Shown one piece after another: positions 1-13,255 of a stretch of DNA of 64,000 bases; positions within the stretch are counted from its first letter, which is position 1; each line of letters starts with the position of its first letter. Where the stretch lies: positions 658,574 to 722,573 of the forward strand of contig NW_020170410.1 of assembly GCF_000524195.1 (NCBI RefSeq), given 5' to 3'. Below the pieces are notes generated by a model. The model saw only the letters and a program-made list of their open reading frames with translations, did not search any database and was not told the DNA's origin. Both the position numbers and the translations under genes were made by a program. This DNA comes from Echinococcus granulosus (taxonomy: Eukaryota; Platyhelminthes; Cestoda; Cyclophyllidea; Taeniidae).

Positions 1-3000
1 CGTGTGATGATTTTTGAGTCATTGCCTTGCCTACTTGTCTAATGGTAATCTGTAGATGGACTATTTCTATCGCGTGGCGTGTACCTTAGGCTGCCTCGCA
101 ACCATGAATTTAATAAATAAAGACAATTGGAGCTTAGATGTAGAGGTAAATTGGAACAACTTTTTGCCTCAATTAAAGCAGTTCCATAGTGATTCAGCCT
201 CTATTAATTGTTTGAATTAGTACAAATCTTGCCTAAAATATCCAAATTCATCAGTAATGTTTCTTTTAAATTTCTGTGGCCTTTCCAATACAATCACTTC
301 TGCAAGGCTTAGCTTGTTGGGAACAGTTAAGCTATACCTTTGAGCAGTAAATTTTGCATGTTTGACTTGAATCTTTACGTCCTTTTAATTTAACCCCACA
401 TTACAACTATGAACGTAGGTTATTCGCATACATTTTTGTCCTAAGTCTTTGGGTTTGGTTCCTAACTTATGCTTTCAGTATAAGTGATGGATAGGAATAG
501 GTTTATGAGGTCATAGAACTCAAAGACTCTCTTCAGAAGACGACTAAATTGCCTAGTGATTGTGGAATAAGGAAACATCTTCGGGTTGGACGTCCTTCCT
601 GGCGATCATTTCCGATCGTGCTGACTAGCTAATTCGTGGATGTGGGATTTCACCAAGGTAACGGTACAATATGTTCTATATTTTCGAAATATTAGGACAA
701 ATTGTAACATTTACAAGTGTCCATATCAATGAATAGGCATCAGGCATTTGGCTTCTACATTGCTTATTTAGTGGTTAAAAAACAGCATCGGTGATCAGTT
801 TCTTACTGACGTCCACTTATGGTGTTTCTTCGATCAATTTTCGCAAGTGAATCGTCTTCTGATCAAAAAAATGCAACTGGGTGTGTGCATGGGATAGCAG
901 GTAACGCTTATGTTAAATGTGAGTTGCATTGCGGAGTAGATGATTTGGAACAGCCACGAGCGAATAAAGTGTTAGGCAAGCAAGTGTATGAGCATTAAAA
1001 TGTTGAACAGTACCAAGGATTCTTAACTGGCCAGAATATTACATTTTGGAATGTGGAGCTTGAAGGTCGTTAGGAGTGAACACGCCTGATGGGAATAACG
1101 ATCTAAAAATAACAGAAGGCACAGCTCAACCAAGTTTTAACTTGGTCACACTAGCAGAGGGGTTGATATACTTGTAAAATTCCCTCAAATTAACGCTGCT
1201 GATGCGTGCTAACATTTCCGTGTTTCGAAAAACATTTTGACATAGACTCTAATGGCGTCGCTGCATGGTTCCCGTGATAGACAATTACCCAAAAGCTGTG
1301 AGGGTGTATTCTTCCTGAACCCCTCTGAATAGGGTCCATTTATCGCCTTATTGACAGTTAAATAGATGGTAACTTAATTAAGGGCGGGTAACATCAAAAA
1401 ATCATAGTTATGAAGCCATGCCCTTAGCCCTAATTCCGCTTTCTCTCCCTTTCTCTTATATTGTCGATTATTGAAATGATCTATCTATGTGCATCGCTAA
1501 ACAATTTTCAGGGATGGTTCGTCAGTTCGTCCACTCAGTGTGGGGATAATAAAAAGTGTCTACCAATCAAAATACTACACCATACGGCAGTTTCGTTGAA
1601 GCAATTGAAGACATTGCATTGCTACCTCAAGGTACTTAGCTTGCTTGGCCGTAAGTAAGTACACTGACAAACACCACGTGTAACATACTTCATCTAATCT
1701 AGTAGGAGGAAAATAAAAAGTACAAAGGGGACTTATAGTGGACATGTGGAATAAGAATACTTTAAAGCTAGAATTGATCGACATATGCAAAAGAAAAAGC
1801 GGTGTCTGCGAAACTTGCACTAGCATCCTACACTAAATTGTAAGCATTAAATGACCATAACCATAATTCTGTTGAAGTACACCACTATGCGGTTCACTTT
1901 TGCCGTGACGATTTAGCAAAAGCAAGTCATTCCCATCACCCAAGAGTAAGTTCACTGGTGACTGACAAAGTGTTCGGTACTGTGTAAAATTTTCCGAGGA
2001 AACAAATGAATAAATGGGGGATGAGGAGACTGCCTGCTACAGATGAGAAAAACAAGAAGGGTACATAGTAAAGTACTTCTGACATCGCTTTGTGGCAGAA
2101 TTTTGAAACATTTTTGCGAAGGCTTTTGATGAAACCTGTGGTTATAGTTAAAGGTGCGAACAGGTGTAGGGTTGCACTGTGCAAACCGCGAGTTGTCTTG
2201 GTGTGAAAGAGATATTTTCCATGAAAAATCATTCAAAGTACGACGCAAAACAACTAAAGGCAATTTAAAATGGCCACAAGATCTTCCTTTCTAAATTACC
2301 AGATTGACCATCCGACTAACTTTCAGGCTAGCCCCATAACTGTTATGGATATAGAAACTTGTGCCCTTCATAACCGTGCATTTGGAAGGCAGCAATTTCT
2401 TTATCATAATGAACGGTCCTACTTTCTCCCCGAATTAAAATACGAAGTAGTTTTTCGAGCTAATCGGAAAACAGTGAACAACCGAAACTAGTTACAATAT
2501 TAATTGATCTCCAGTTTCGTGACCTAAGGAATTAACGAGGTAAGGCTTGTTTCTGTATTTTTGGCATTAACACCATCTTAATTTTTTTTAACATCAAAAC
2601 ACGCAGTATTTATTGCGTTCATGGCCCAAAACGTAATGTCAAGTTTGACCCAATGGAATCATTCATCGCAGTAGGTAAACGCCAGCGGACAATCAGGTGT
2701 GACCTGATGCCAGGTCCGACGCAAACCACATTAATCGAGGTGCAAAAAGCTGGCGTCGAGGTTCAACATTAGCGGCGAATAAATTAGCCACTGTTGTAGC
2801 AGTTTTGCTCACATCGCCCAGATTCCAAACTGTGCAGGGTATTAGCATATCCCTAACTTATTTCTTCCAATTATAAAACTACACATTTTAACATTTAATT
2901 GTGCAAATTCTTAAAAGAGTGATGATTCCTGGAAATAGCTGTAAGCCACATGTTTCAAGAAATTTGCGCAATTAATCGATGCGGATCTTTGAGTTTATGC

Positions 3001-6000
3001 AGCATTCTGAAGCGGTTTTACACTTGTATCGACAACGTGGCCGAGGTCTTATGATCCGCAAAATGCGGCAGCTGACTTAATGATGAAAACATAATAAAGT
3101 TGAGTATCAACCAAAATCATACTATGGCTTTGTCGAGACAAAAAGCCGCACTAATTTTCCTAAAAAGTGAAGCACTTTGAGAGTGAATAATATGCCGCAT
3201 AATAGGTGGGCAATTTTACCCTGTCAATGAGCTGTCACAACGGGTCGGTGACACGAACGAACACGTCTGGTCTATTATACTTTCACAGGGTCAATCGCAC
3301 GAAAGGGCTGGATGATAGCCCAGTGTGGGAAGTGGAATTGAAATACTAGAAATTAATTTAAAACATTTTACTTCCTACAGAGATTATATCCACTTCAATG
3401 TGTACGTTACTTCAACAATTTCAACCCAAAGGCCCGAGTTCTGTCTTTACGAATTTCATTGTGAATGCTAACAAAAGGACTTGTACAATCCTTTGTTACA
3501 TTAAGTGCTTTTGAAAATAGAACCATTTTCAAGCCGATTAAAACATTCTCCTCATAAGTCACTCACTTTTAAAAGATGAACAGAAGTTTTTATAAGTGCT
3601 TCAATTATTCCCAGTTACTTCAAAGATAATTTAACCATCAGCGACAAAAGTTACACATTATGTTGTCTGGGAAAATCCCCCATCCACAGCGAAGCTCTTG
3701 TCACTAATATTTCACGGAGGTGGGGAAATAAGTTTGTTGGATGCGTAAGATGTTAGAAACTTATGCACAGATATTCCATTTCTGAAATTGCACATGGAGC
3801 AAGTGAAAATATCCTGCCAAAAAGTAAAAGCAAAAGTGGTCTATGCTCTAGCATGGTCAAAAATTATGCAAATGGTTACAAAATTAGGGCGAACTTTTTC
3901 ATTATTATAGTCAACATGGTAGTGTAAATGGAAATTAAATATAATGAGATCTGTTAACACTTTCCTGCTTAATTTTGACTTCATAATTTGTGTTGTCATT
4001 TCCCTGAGAGGTCTAAAAAACAGTGACGATTTTCTGTACAGGTTGCAAAATAGTATTTAACAAGAAGCTTTATTGTTTACATTTGGGAAAGCAGCGGATT
4101 CTTTGTTTTTACAACAAGATTAATAAATGGGGCTAAAATTAAGAATAGTAAAGAATAAGTATCATGCTTTTGTTCCGCGAGGGAATCAGAGCATACTAAA
4201 ACATTACAAACAACCGAGTGATGAAAATAAAATGTTAAACTTTAATAGTGTTAAAAATTTTTAAAGCACTGCTAAAGTTTTTTAAGGCTTATTTAATACA
4301 TCCGACTTTTAGGGAACCAATTATGACAAAATCTTTGAGGTGGTTCCAAGGTAGGGTGTGGATTTAGGCGAAACAGCATAAATTTGATTAAATTGTGAAA
4401 ATAAGTTAATGATACGATAGAGCTTAAAACATGAATCGGGAACTTCTGCCCAACCTCTAAATAAATTAATTGTAAAAGCCAAAGAAGCATGCAAAAAGGC
4501 TGGAATTTAAGTAATACGCTAGTTTAACTTAAAGGCGCATTCTATATTCATGTTAAAACCCGTTCTTGAGTAACTTCCTTGCATAAATCAAACAATCTTA
4601 CTTGCGTTTCCCAAGTATGGAAGGACGGAAGGAAATCCTTAGGTGAAATGGATACTCTGTTCATCTGAAAGTACAAAGTCATTAAGGCCTACCTGAACAT
4701 CAAATGCGTACGCCGTTTCCGCCGTTTTCATCATGACAAGGTGGAAAGATCAGAGTATCCTAGAATGTTAATGCATCGCATTCAATATGTTTCCTGCATT
4801 TCTCGATAACAGTCAAAAAATTTTTCCGAAACGAATTCTCATGATTTGTGTGGATACTTGAAAGTACAAACAAACATAAGTAAAATTTTAGATGCTACGA
4901 GGATTGGCTATTCTGCCTCATTCAAAATCTTACCCAGAATAGACCATCACTCTTAAGCAGGTATTTCAAAGACTTGCACAAAATGCCCTTGAATACTCAA
5001 GGAAATCAAATGAGTTTCTTAAAATGATGCTTCATTTCATTTGGGCAACTTTTGGAAAAAACAAATCATTAATAGCTTATGACTTTTACACCGTATTCCA
5101 ATCTGCACAGAAGTTTTCATTTGTAATGATATAACTAATATCCTAAAGTGTAATTATTTTCGGTGATATTGCACTTCAATCTACTGGAACAATAATTTAA
5201 TGGTGTTTTTACCACCTAAATTTATCAGCAACTTCTACTAAACCTACGCATGCTGTTGATTTATTTAAGCCAAATGTTGTCTTACTGTGAGGCTGTTATT
5301 CCCAATTCGCCTTTGAAGTTTGAAAGATCAAACCAAGGCTACGACTTTGGTGCGGACAAATGTAGCATTTAGTGCTATTAGATTAAATTTAATTGACGAT
5401 GAGGCCGCGGGTAATGCAGCAATAAAATTCTATACGATGCCTTGCTATGTTGAGGCGTTTTATCATCAAAGCTACATGAGTCAGAAGAATCGTGAAGAGG
5501 AAATAGGAGCACAAAAGGCAGTAAAAACTTTGCAAATGGAAACTGACAGCACAATGTAAACATCATTTGGCAGATTAGATATATGTTCTGTTAGATCTGC
5601 TAGGTTAAGTATCCTATGACGATCAGCGTAAGTAATTCGTTGCATTCAAAATTAGTGCAAGATGGAAGTTGGGACAAAAAGTCGCCGATTCTTTTGCAAG
5701 TTTAAACTATCTTCATGCTGCGGGAGGTTCCTGATCTTCCATAAAAAATTTATCAGAATTGATCCTGAATGAAAGTGAAGGGACTAAGAGCGTGGTGGGA
5801 CATTATCTGTAGTTTTTGCTTTGCTACTTTTGATACTCTGCGGCATGTTTTTGTATTTTTTGTTTCATGAAGTCTATCGCCATCAAAAATGACGCACGCC
5901 ATTTAATAAAAGTCAGCCTGACATTTTGACTGAAAAATGGGACTTAATAACTTCTTTGTCTGACCATTCGGACTCCCGTTTGTTTTAGGGAAAGACGAAA

Positions 6001-6647
6001 AAGAACATAAATTACTATTGAATGTGACTGGTAGAGTTGGCAAAATTATACAAAATTGAACCGCTGTAAAAGAAACAGTGTTGACAGATTTGCAATTATA
6101 CCACCGCATTGCAGCTAGGAAATGGGCATCAAGTAGACAGGAAAGGGGTAAGTAGCGTGTTACATCTCATTTCATTCCACAGCTCAGGATCAGCAATAAT
6201 CTTTGCTCTATTCATCAGGTGCGGTGTTATCTAGACTTAGAAAACAGATTGGTATTTACTAAGGACCACTGGTAATGAGATTTATTTAAGGTGCCATTAC
6301 TATTGGAAAGGTCTAGACAAAGGAATTATTCACTAGCGCTCCTGGGTTAATTGTCTAAGCCTTCGCTTTTCACAACTTTGGATTGCCGTATTGATAAAGA
6401 ATAATCTTCGCCTGTTTGGTACAAACTATTTTCTTGCTTTTCATCATGAAATGAAACAAGTAGTATTTACTTAATTTCTTTTAATTACTCCTGAATTAAA
6501 GTGACATCATGAAATAATCTCAAAAGTAAGGGGACCATAAATTCGAATTTCTCGAGATAAATGGATAAAGGAGCTCAAGTACCTTCAATTAAAATATTCA
6601 AGCAACATGGCTGAGTTTTAAAAATAATCCACTCCTACATACTAATG
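1..6647. other. Unassigned AT-rich stretch, no supported gene
   Basis: All open frames on both strands are short (about 100 codons or fewer), overlap each other on opposite strands and show no domain or composition that suggests protein. I recognised no LTR of the window's family, no RNA gene and no tandem repeat here. Short exons of a split gene could be hidden, because isolated exons cannot be told apart by eye. Confidence 0.5.
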
Positions 6648-6843
6648 TGTAATACAATAGTGGTTTATCCCCCAATATTGGTGAGGAGCCACTTTTGTAC
6701 TTTGAATTGGCCCTCCTGTACCTCGCTGAGTGGGCTGGCCTTTTGGGCCATACCAATAGCTCAAACACCTTCTCTGCGCTGAATATATATTCAACCGGAG
6801 TACTGTGTCTTCTTTCGTCTTCAGGGGGTCTCGAGACGCTACA
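6648..6843 (+). mobile_element. Solo LTR, type A, with 4-bp target duplication
   Basis: This 196-bp copy starts TGTAATAC and ends GACGCTACA, the TG...CA ends typical of retrotransposon LTRs. It aligns end to end with both LTRs of the element at 52834-53816. It is flanked by AATG on both sides (6644-6647 and 6844-6847), a perfect 4-bp target-site duplication. No interior sequence follows, so it is a solo LTR, the usual product of recombination between two LTRs. The open frames running through it on both strands are by-products of the repeat. Confidence 0.88.
6753..6792 (+). promoter_or_regulatory. Possible LTR core promoter: CCAAT box and TATA-like palindrome
   Basis: CCAAT lies at 6753-6757, and GAATATATATTC, a perfect 12-bp palindrome with a TATA core, lies at 6781-6792. 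The palindrome is intact in the LTR at 52834 (52967-52978), and the CCAAT is intact in the LTR at 53623 (53727-53731). LTRs normally carry their own promoter. Assigning it to these motifs is inference. Confidence 0.35.
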
Positions 6844-6877
6844 AATGGATAGTTTAAAACTATCATTTGAATATAGG

Positions 6878-7072
6878 TGTAGCGCTTCTAGTCTTCCTTG
6901 AAGTAGTTAGAAGGTATAATACTACGACAAAATATATACTGCTGAAGTACAGAAGGACTTAGGGGTTACCGGCACATTGGAAGACCATGCTGCCCAGTGA
7001 AAGTAAAATGGTGGGGTATTGATACTCAGCCAACCAAAAACGATGAGTCAGAAAATTAATCAATTCATTACA
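6878..7072 (-). mobile_element. Solo LTR, type B, minus strand
   Basis: This 195-bp copy reads TGTAGCG at its left end and ATTACA at its right, the reverse complement of the family ends. The flanks are TAGG (6874-6877) and TAGT (7073-7076), matching 3 of 4 bases and compatible with a decayed 4-bp target duplication. It lies 34 bp from the plus-strand LTR at 6648 and forms an inverted pair with it. Confidence 0.78.
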
Positions 7073-8517
7073 TAGTGTGCATTTAACCCAAGGTCAAGAG
7101 AGGATTTAAAGTACAAATCACCCTTTTAAAAGACCTAACTTTGGGACTAGGACAAACTATCCACAAAGATGTGTGCTTCTGACGTGGTCTTCCTTGTGAG
7201 GTTTTGGTTTGTCGGTGGTTACAAAAGTTCCATCAGTGGCGTAGAAAGTTCCTCTACCGAAAAACAATCGTTGTACGCCTTACGGAGCCTCGTATTTTTT
7301 CATAAATTTGTTAGATCTCCAATAACATTTGCAGTACCAACCACTTCCCAAGTCATATCCTCTTCCAACTTTGGCAGGAATATATGTAAACATGATTGCT
7401 TAAGAATAGCAATGATTAGTTCAAGCTATAGCTTAATGGAGCCCTATGTAACAAAACGGGACCAAAAATGTTCAAATATTAACGTTTAATGACTAAAAGG
7501 TTTAGGCTAATAACGCTGGATCAAATCAAGGACCTAACTATAGATGCCCCTCTATATGTACGGAAAAGGAGAGCATTTCGGAATACTCCGGAGCATGTTT
7601 ACGAGACGCAAAAAATAAAAGTAACAATAAAGCAAATTATAATTTCCGCAATATTTAGTCCATTTAAAACCTAGCGGAGCCATTATTTCTTTGAAATATG
7701 AGAAAGATTTCCTCAAAAGGGAGCCTCAGTGCATCTTGATATGTTCGTTAAAACTCGGAACCCTACAAAACTAAAAGACAGCCATCTCAACGTTTACGGC
7801 TGAATACTAAACCTTAGAGTCACGGAGGAAGAGGATTCGCCACCAATGGGTGCATCTGTTAACACTCCTCTCAGGGGGTTAAACTGACTTCAACATTTTG
7901 GAAATTTCCCTTCGCCTATGCTCTAAAAGAAGGCAAAACACAAACTAAGGAAAAAAAAGACTTAAGCGATTAGGGGAATTGTATTACGGAGCTGTTTACG
8001 ATACCTATGCAAAGAGATAAATTGCACGATAAAACGATGACTTCTCCTTGCCCCTACCCTCTGAATGGAACCCAGATAGATGTATGATTTGGTATCAATG
8101 GAATGAGAACAAGGTGGCAAGGAGACGTAGGTACAAAACATTGGTTCCGTAACCATGTTTTTAATCTTCCTATTTTTATTGAATGGCTGAACTTCTAAGC
8201 CAAATCCAGGAGAACTGGCAATTGGGATACAAGTTAACTTTGTGGTAGAGCATTGTCCGTCTTAATGAGCATGAAGGAACTGCATTCCCGTCTTCCCATT
8301 ACAACTTTACAAGTAAAGGGAAGATCCAAATACAGTGCGATTGCCTACAATTGTCAGTGAAGTTAGGATCAAGTAGCTTCTTAAAGGCAAGGAAATTCAA
8401 TGACTGTCCCAGCTGGATCACGGGCTAGTTTGTGACGAACGATGCGGAAAGAAGTCAACGTTGTGAGTCAGAACTGCCTTCAGCAGGGGAGAGAGGTTGT
8501 GTAGTGATCTTATATTT
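7073..8517. other. Unassigned stretch, no supported gene
   Basis: A 106-codon open frame on the plus strand (7169-7489) has no recognisable domain and is probably chance. Around 7140-7190 there are words loosely like the minus-strand LTR, but not enough to call a copy. Confidence 0.4.
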
Positions 8518-8680
8518 TGCATAACTGTGTGTTTAACCACTTGGACGCCTTGATCTCCACTGGTTGTAATCCCATACTGTGACATGGTCTGCATGCCATA
8601 ATAGCAGCCTCTCAGAACTTCTGTGAGTTGGTTAAATGCCTTCTTCTATGACTTTGGAGAAGACTAGGCTCACCGATGCA
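8518..8680 (+). mobile_element. Strongly decayed LTR, probably type B
   Basis: The start TGCATAACTGTG followed by TTTAACCAC, a middle block containing CATGCCATAATAGCAGCC and a TTCTTCTATGACTTT segment follow the order of type B LTR landmarks. The copy has a deletion and many substitutions. No target duplication is visible. This is a tentative call. Confidence 0.4.
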
Positions 8681-9567
8681 AAAAAATTGATCTGCTGTCA
8701 ATCTGATCTTGGTAGAAAAAGCTTATTTTGTATGTTTGGATTTTTAATGCCCTGCATAACCACAGTGTAGTTATTTTTTCATCGCCTCCGCAAAAATGTA
8801 CAAGAAAATGCCTGGTGTCTCATGACTAGGAAAATAGAACACGTTTGCAAGATATAAATTAAACATATTTTTGAATATGCGAGTTGAATTTTAGATGTGT
8901 TTTGAATTCAAAAAATATTCGTGTATATTTAGATAGCTATCCTTGCCATGTCAATCGAATTTACATTTGATTCTTGTCCTCTGAGAGGTTGTGAATGCCA
9001 ACTTTGATTTAGAAATAAATTTGTGCAGCCAATAAGCTAAAAGGCTATTCATTTACTTATAATGAGCAATGAGGCAGTCTCCTATTCCCTGGCTTTTTTG
9101 AGGAAAATATGTAACATGTGCATATTTTAAGCCATTGTGGGTGCAGAACTTCGAAAGGACTTTTTCGGAGAATGAGTCTACTATTAAGTCTCCAGTGTCA
9201 AAGATGCACCATCGCTCTAAAAAGTGCGATTTCAAATTTGAATGGGGAGAAGAAACTGATTATAATGTTATGCCATGCTTAAAATCCGTAAGTTATCTAG
9301 GTTTAGGTGAAAACCCAAGAATTATTTTGACTACTAAACTAAATTACTGCCCAATTCTGACAACAGTCAGAAATTGCATAGTTTAACAAACACCAATTAG
9401 AATTATATTTTGAATTATTATCAGGTAACAATCGGCAGCTTATCTTTGAATACGTGATATGAAATGGTTCCGGTGTCACTCTAAATGCTCTGCTTTGCAG
9501 AGAATTATACATCAAATTGTAATAAATCAGCAATCGCTTCAACACGAATTTAGCAAATCTCATTCCC
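8681..9567. other. Unassigned stretch
   Basis: Only short overlapping open frames (60-83 codons) on both strands. No repeat or RNA gene recognised. Confidence 0.4.
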
Positions 9568-9737
9568 TGTGGTAGGAAGATGACATGAGACTAGGGCAGA
9601 ATATGTACTGTTGACGTACAGAAGAGCTGCGAGTCTACTGACATAGCCCGGAGGTTTTGCTGCACATTGAAAGTGGACTTATGGAGCCTTAATTGCACGC
9701 TTAACCGAAACCGGGTAAAACAATAGAGGGAATTACA
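9568..9737 (-). mobile_element. Solo LTR, type B, minus strand
   Basis: The block ACTAGGGCAGAATATGTACT followed by TTGACGTACAGAAGAGCTG and, further right, CATAGCCCGGAGG is the reverse complement of the 3' half of type B LTRs. The copy ends AATTACA at 9737. The left end is shortened relative to the roughly 195-bp norm, and no target duplication is clear. Confidence 0.75.
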
Positions 9738-12700
9738 CTATGTCTGAGTTACGCGGTTGGCTAATTTTTGCCCATTACTCGGGGTTTGGGCTAATGCAAT
9801 TAAGTAGTTAAGATGAGTTACATACGGGCAGGCCATTTTATGTAATTGCTGCAGATTTGACTAGAGGATGGGTACCAATATGGTCACAGTTGATTATGTC
9901 AGATAGCTAAATTGCAAAGCAATTAAATATGCACAGTGCGCTTTAACTTTTCCTTAACCTAAATAGAAACCTGTAAAATAGTGAAATTTGGATTGTTTCA
10001 GCCGCAGTGAATGAGAGCATGTATAAAAGTTTTCTGTTCTTATGGTTGCAAAATAAAACATGTTGTTTTTATGTTTTAAAGTTGATTGATGGGCAATAAA
10101 CATTGCACTTTTCATTTTTTCAGAGACCACCCACTATCCGGATTGCTGAAGCAATCCTCCTTCCTTTGCAGTTAATGGCCGACATATGGCAGCATTTCAG
10201 AATTGCCCAGTTGCCCTTATATCTATGGATATGGAACTATATAACGTTAATGTAACAGTTCTTAAATGTCTGCTCTTAGGAAATTGGTACTATTGTGGTG
10301 TATCCATTTTCCTACTTAAGGTTTATACAAAACGGTTGGTAAAAAATTTGATGACAATGCACTGGCATTGGCAACTGTTACATAAATCATTAAGTTCAAA
10401 TCTGTATTAATTATGGTTAAGGCTGTGATTACTCAGACAATAGATGAATTTTTATATTCACGTAAAATTTTTCCTTGAATTAACCCCATGTATGGAGCCT
10501 GCGTTAAAAATCCGTGACAACCTGAAGTCCTTATTTGATTTTAGGGCTTTTTGGGATTTAAATAGGTGAATTTCAGACCGAATCTAGTTTTTTAAAAGAC
10601 TGCTTTCCCCTATCCTAGCAGTCAAACAAAGTGGTTTTCCCAGTGACATATCTTTAAAATGCCAACAGATTCTGCACTCTAAAACAGAATAAATGCATTT
10701 CATTGTGATGAAAATGCTTACTACATTCTTCAAAGCAAGGCACTTCGCATACCAAAGCTCCGTCAGGTGCAACCATTTGTAATCCAGGAGTAGAGTGGTC
10801 CCTATCATTAATTCAGCATCATGTATTCACCAATTTTGTACGGTGGTTAAATTTTGAACCAAGATAGCGATTTTATGTGCACACTTCCCTAGCACTGCCT
10901 TCATGGAAACCTACCTCCTTTTTGATAGGAAAATAAAATTTTTGTGTTCACTCTCCATTACATGCTATATTTAATGAATTGGCTCAAAAATTAGAGTATC
11001 CGATAATAGAGGTGGCAGAGCTATCTCCATGTAATACCAACAAATGCGAGGATAACATTCGTATCCAATGTCTGGGTTTGAAAATTAGCTTAAAACTGGG
11101 AAGTTATTGCTTGGCTTGAAATGATTATGACCTCAAAACCACTCAGTTGATATGAATTCGCTTTAGATAGCCCCCGAGCACTGTGGTGTGGCTGACTTAA
11201 AGTCATCTGCGATTCCCTTGTTGACTCGATTTTCTGAGTTGCTAAGTAATTTGACACGATTTCCACAAATGCTACTCTTGACTAGCTGGGCAAGTACAGC
11301 GTTTTTGACGTAAACTGATTATTAATTTTAGCCTTTTTTTCTTTCACAAATGGAATGCTTCAGATGCAGAGGAGGGGGTCCTCTCTGTTATTGCGTACAA
11401 GGTATTAGTTGACATTTAGGTTAACTTTCCATTCGGCCCTTAAGCAGGGGAGAAAACTGTAAGAAAGTCGGAGTTGTTGGGCAGTTAAAATTTTTTCCAT
11501 TAACTTACCTACACAATCGGTATGTGCTATGGTTTAAGTAAAGCAATGTTGATGTAGCAAGCTCATGATTATATTGCTCTCACGAGTTCTCAACAAAGCC
11601 AATATTTCAAAATTGCATTATTAATTCTTAATGATTGGATCTGGAAGCTTTTAAAATCATGCTGAAAATGTCTTTTTCGCAAAGCTTAAGATTTAAACTG
11701 AAGTTAACGCCAACAATTGTTCTTCCCAAAAGCCTTCGAATCATTTATCGAAGAGAATCCTCAATAAAGCATTAAATCGGCCACATTATACCTCTCTTTA
11801 GTCTTTAGTAAGTTTTTGGTTCCTAACTTTACTACTCACTGTTGAACATACACACTCTGAATGAAAGTCTATGGAGAAAATACCTGCACCCTAGTCCCAA
11901 GGGGATAATCTTAGCACCTGCTTCACGAGCCCTGCAAAATGAAAGTTAAAAAGAACGAGAATTGTAAATATATTGCTTAGTTAAGACTTGGAATGATACG
12001 GTATTGGTGACTTACAACTAATGTCCATCATCAAAAGCGGTACCGATTTTATTTGACAAATTTGACTGGTTTGTTTCTTTAAGTTAAATACCCGAATTGA
12101 GGTAGATTTTGGAGTTAAGATCGCAGAAAGATGCTTAAGATAAAAAAATGCACTTTAATTATTTCTCAAATTGCAAATTTTTTGCTAGGAAAAACTAACA
12201 ATAATTTGTTTTGATGAGCAATAAAACGTCAAAGTGAAGAATACTACTTAGTACTGAATTAGTACTTCTACTCAGAACGAGGAACATAGTGAACACAGTC
12301 TAAAACGATTAGTATGCCTATGGTTTTCCAGTAAAATTACCCATTCTTGACCTTTGTTATCCTTGATGGCCTAATGTTTCAAATGATTTGAAGAAAGACT
12401 GGTTGTTTTAAGGGACAACTTTTTATTAAAATTGGAGTGGGTAAATAAACTTTTATCAAAAGAAGAAAACACTTCCTTCACGGTGCAGATGTGATTCATC
12501 TCTTTAATAGACTTAGTGCTGTCCCAGAGCTTTATTAACCATTGTAATCCCAACTATTACTATCTTTAAAAATTCTGATCTCCCTATAGACTCTGGTATT
12601 GATTAACCTAAACTCCTCAGATTACGATGGAAGTGCACATTGCCTGAATAAAGTCTGTAAAAGAATGCAAATAATCCAGAAATCAGGTGCAAAATTGCAA

Positions 12701-13064
12701 AATTGAAGACTTAAAGGTGGGTTATGATACATGCTCATTATATAGTAATGGATTTCTGCATACCATTTAGGTCTTCATGCACGAAGAAATTACGATAGAT
12801 TCTACTACCACATTTTTACTGACTAAAATTTAAAATTTTGCTCCTTAGAATAAGATACTTACAACTTATAACAGTGGGATTCAGACATTTTAGACACTTA
12901 TGTCTTGCTGATGGTGCAGTCATTTAGTACAGCCTCCTGACTTTAATACAGGTGCGGAATAAGCGTTCCAGATTGTTATATTTAAAATGACGTTTTCGTA
13001 TTTTAAAATGCGTTTTGGTATTAAAACTTGACTATTTAACACAAAACTTTTGAAAATATTTTGC
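9738..13064. other. Unassigned AT-rich stretch
   Basis: No frame longer than about 75 codons, no recognisable repeat of the window's families, and no RNA gene seen. Confidence 0.45.
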
Positions 13065-13255
13065 TGCAAAATAAGTCGGTTGTTTAACCCTGCGTTTTGA
13101 TATTGAGTGATCTTAATGCTCCGCTATTCTACTTTCGCTGGGCGAATGGCCTCCGTGCCATATCAGTAGCCCCCAAGCCCTTCTCTACCTCGGCAACACA
13201 TTCTACCCTTGTGCTAAATCTACTTCCTTAGACAGAAAGGGCTTAAAGCACTACG
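13065..13255 (+). mobile_element. Solo LTR, type B
   Basis: It starts TGCAAAATAAGTCGG and contains, in order, TACTTTCGCTGGGCG, GCCATATCAGTAGCCCCCAA, GCCCTTCTCTACCTCGGCAA and ACACATTCTACCC, all type B landmarks. It ends near 13255 at a CTACG that corresponds to the family CTACA. Target duplication not visible. Confidence 0.8.

Noticed and set aside
5320..5559. 79-codon plus-strand frame with a charged, protein-like C-terminus
   Set aside because: It begins with TTG rather than ATG and has no recognisable motif. It may be an exon fragment but there is no support.
7140..7190. Words resembling a minus-strand LTR (GGACTAGGACAAA, ATGTGTGCTTCTGACGTGG)
   Set aside because: Only two short words match, with an insertion between them, and the following LTR blocks are absent. 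Possibly a remnant but not supportable.
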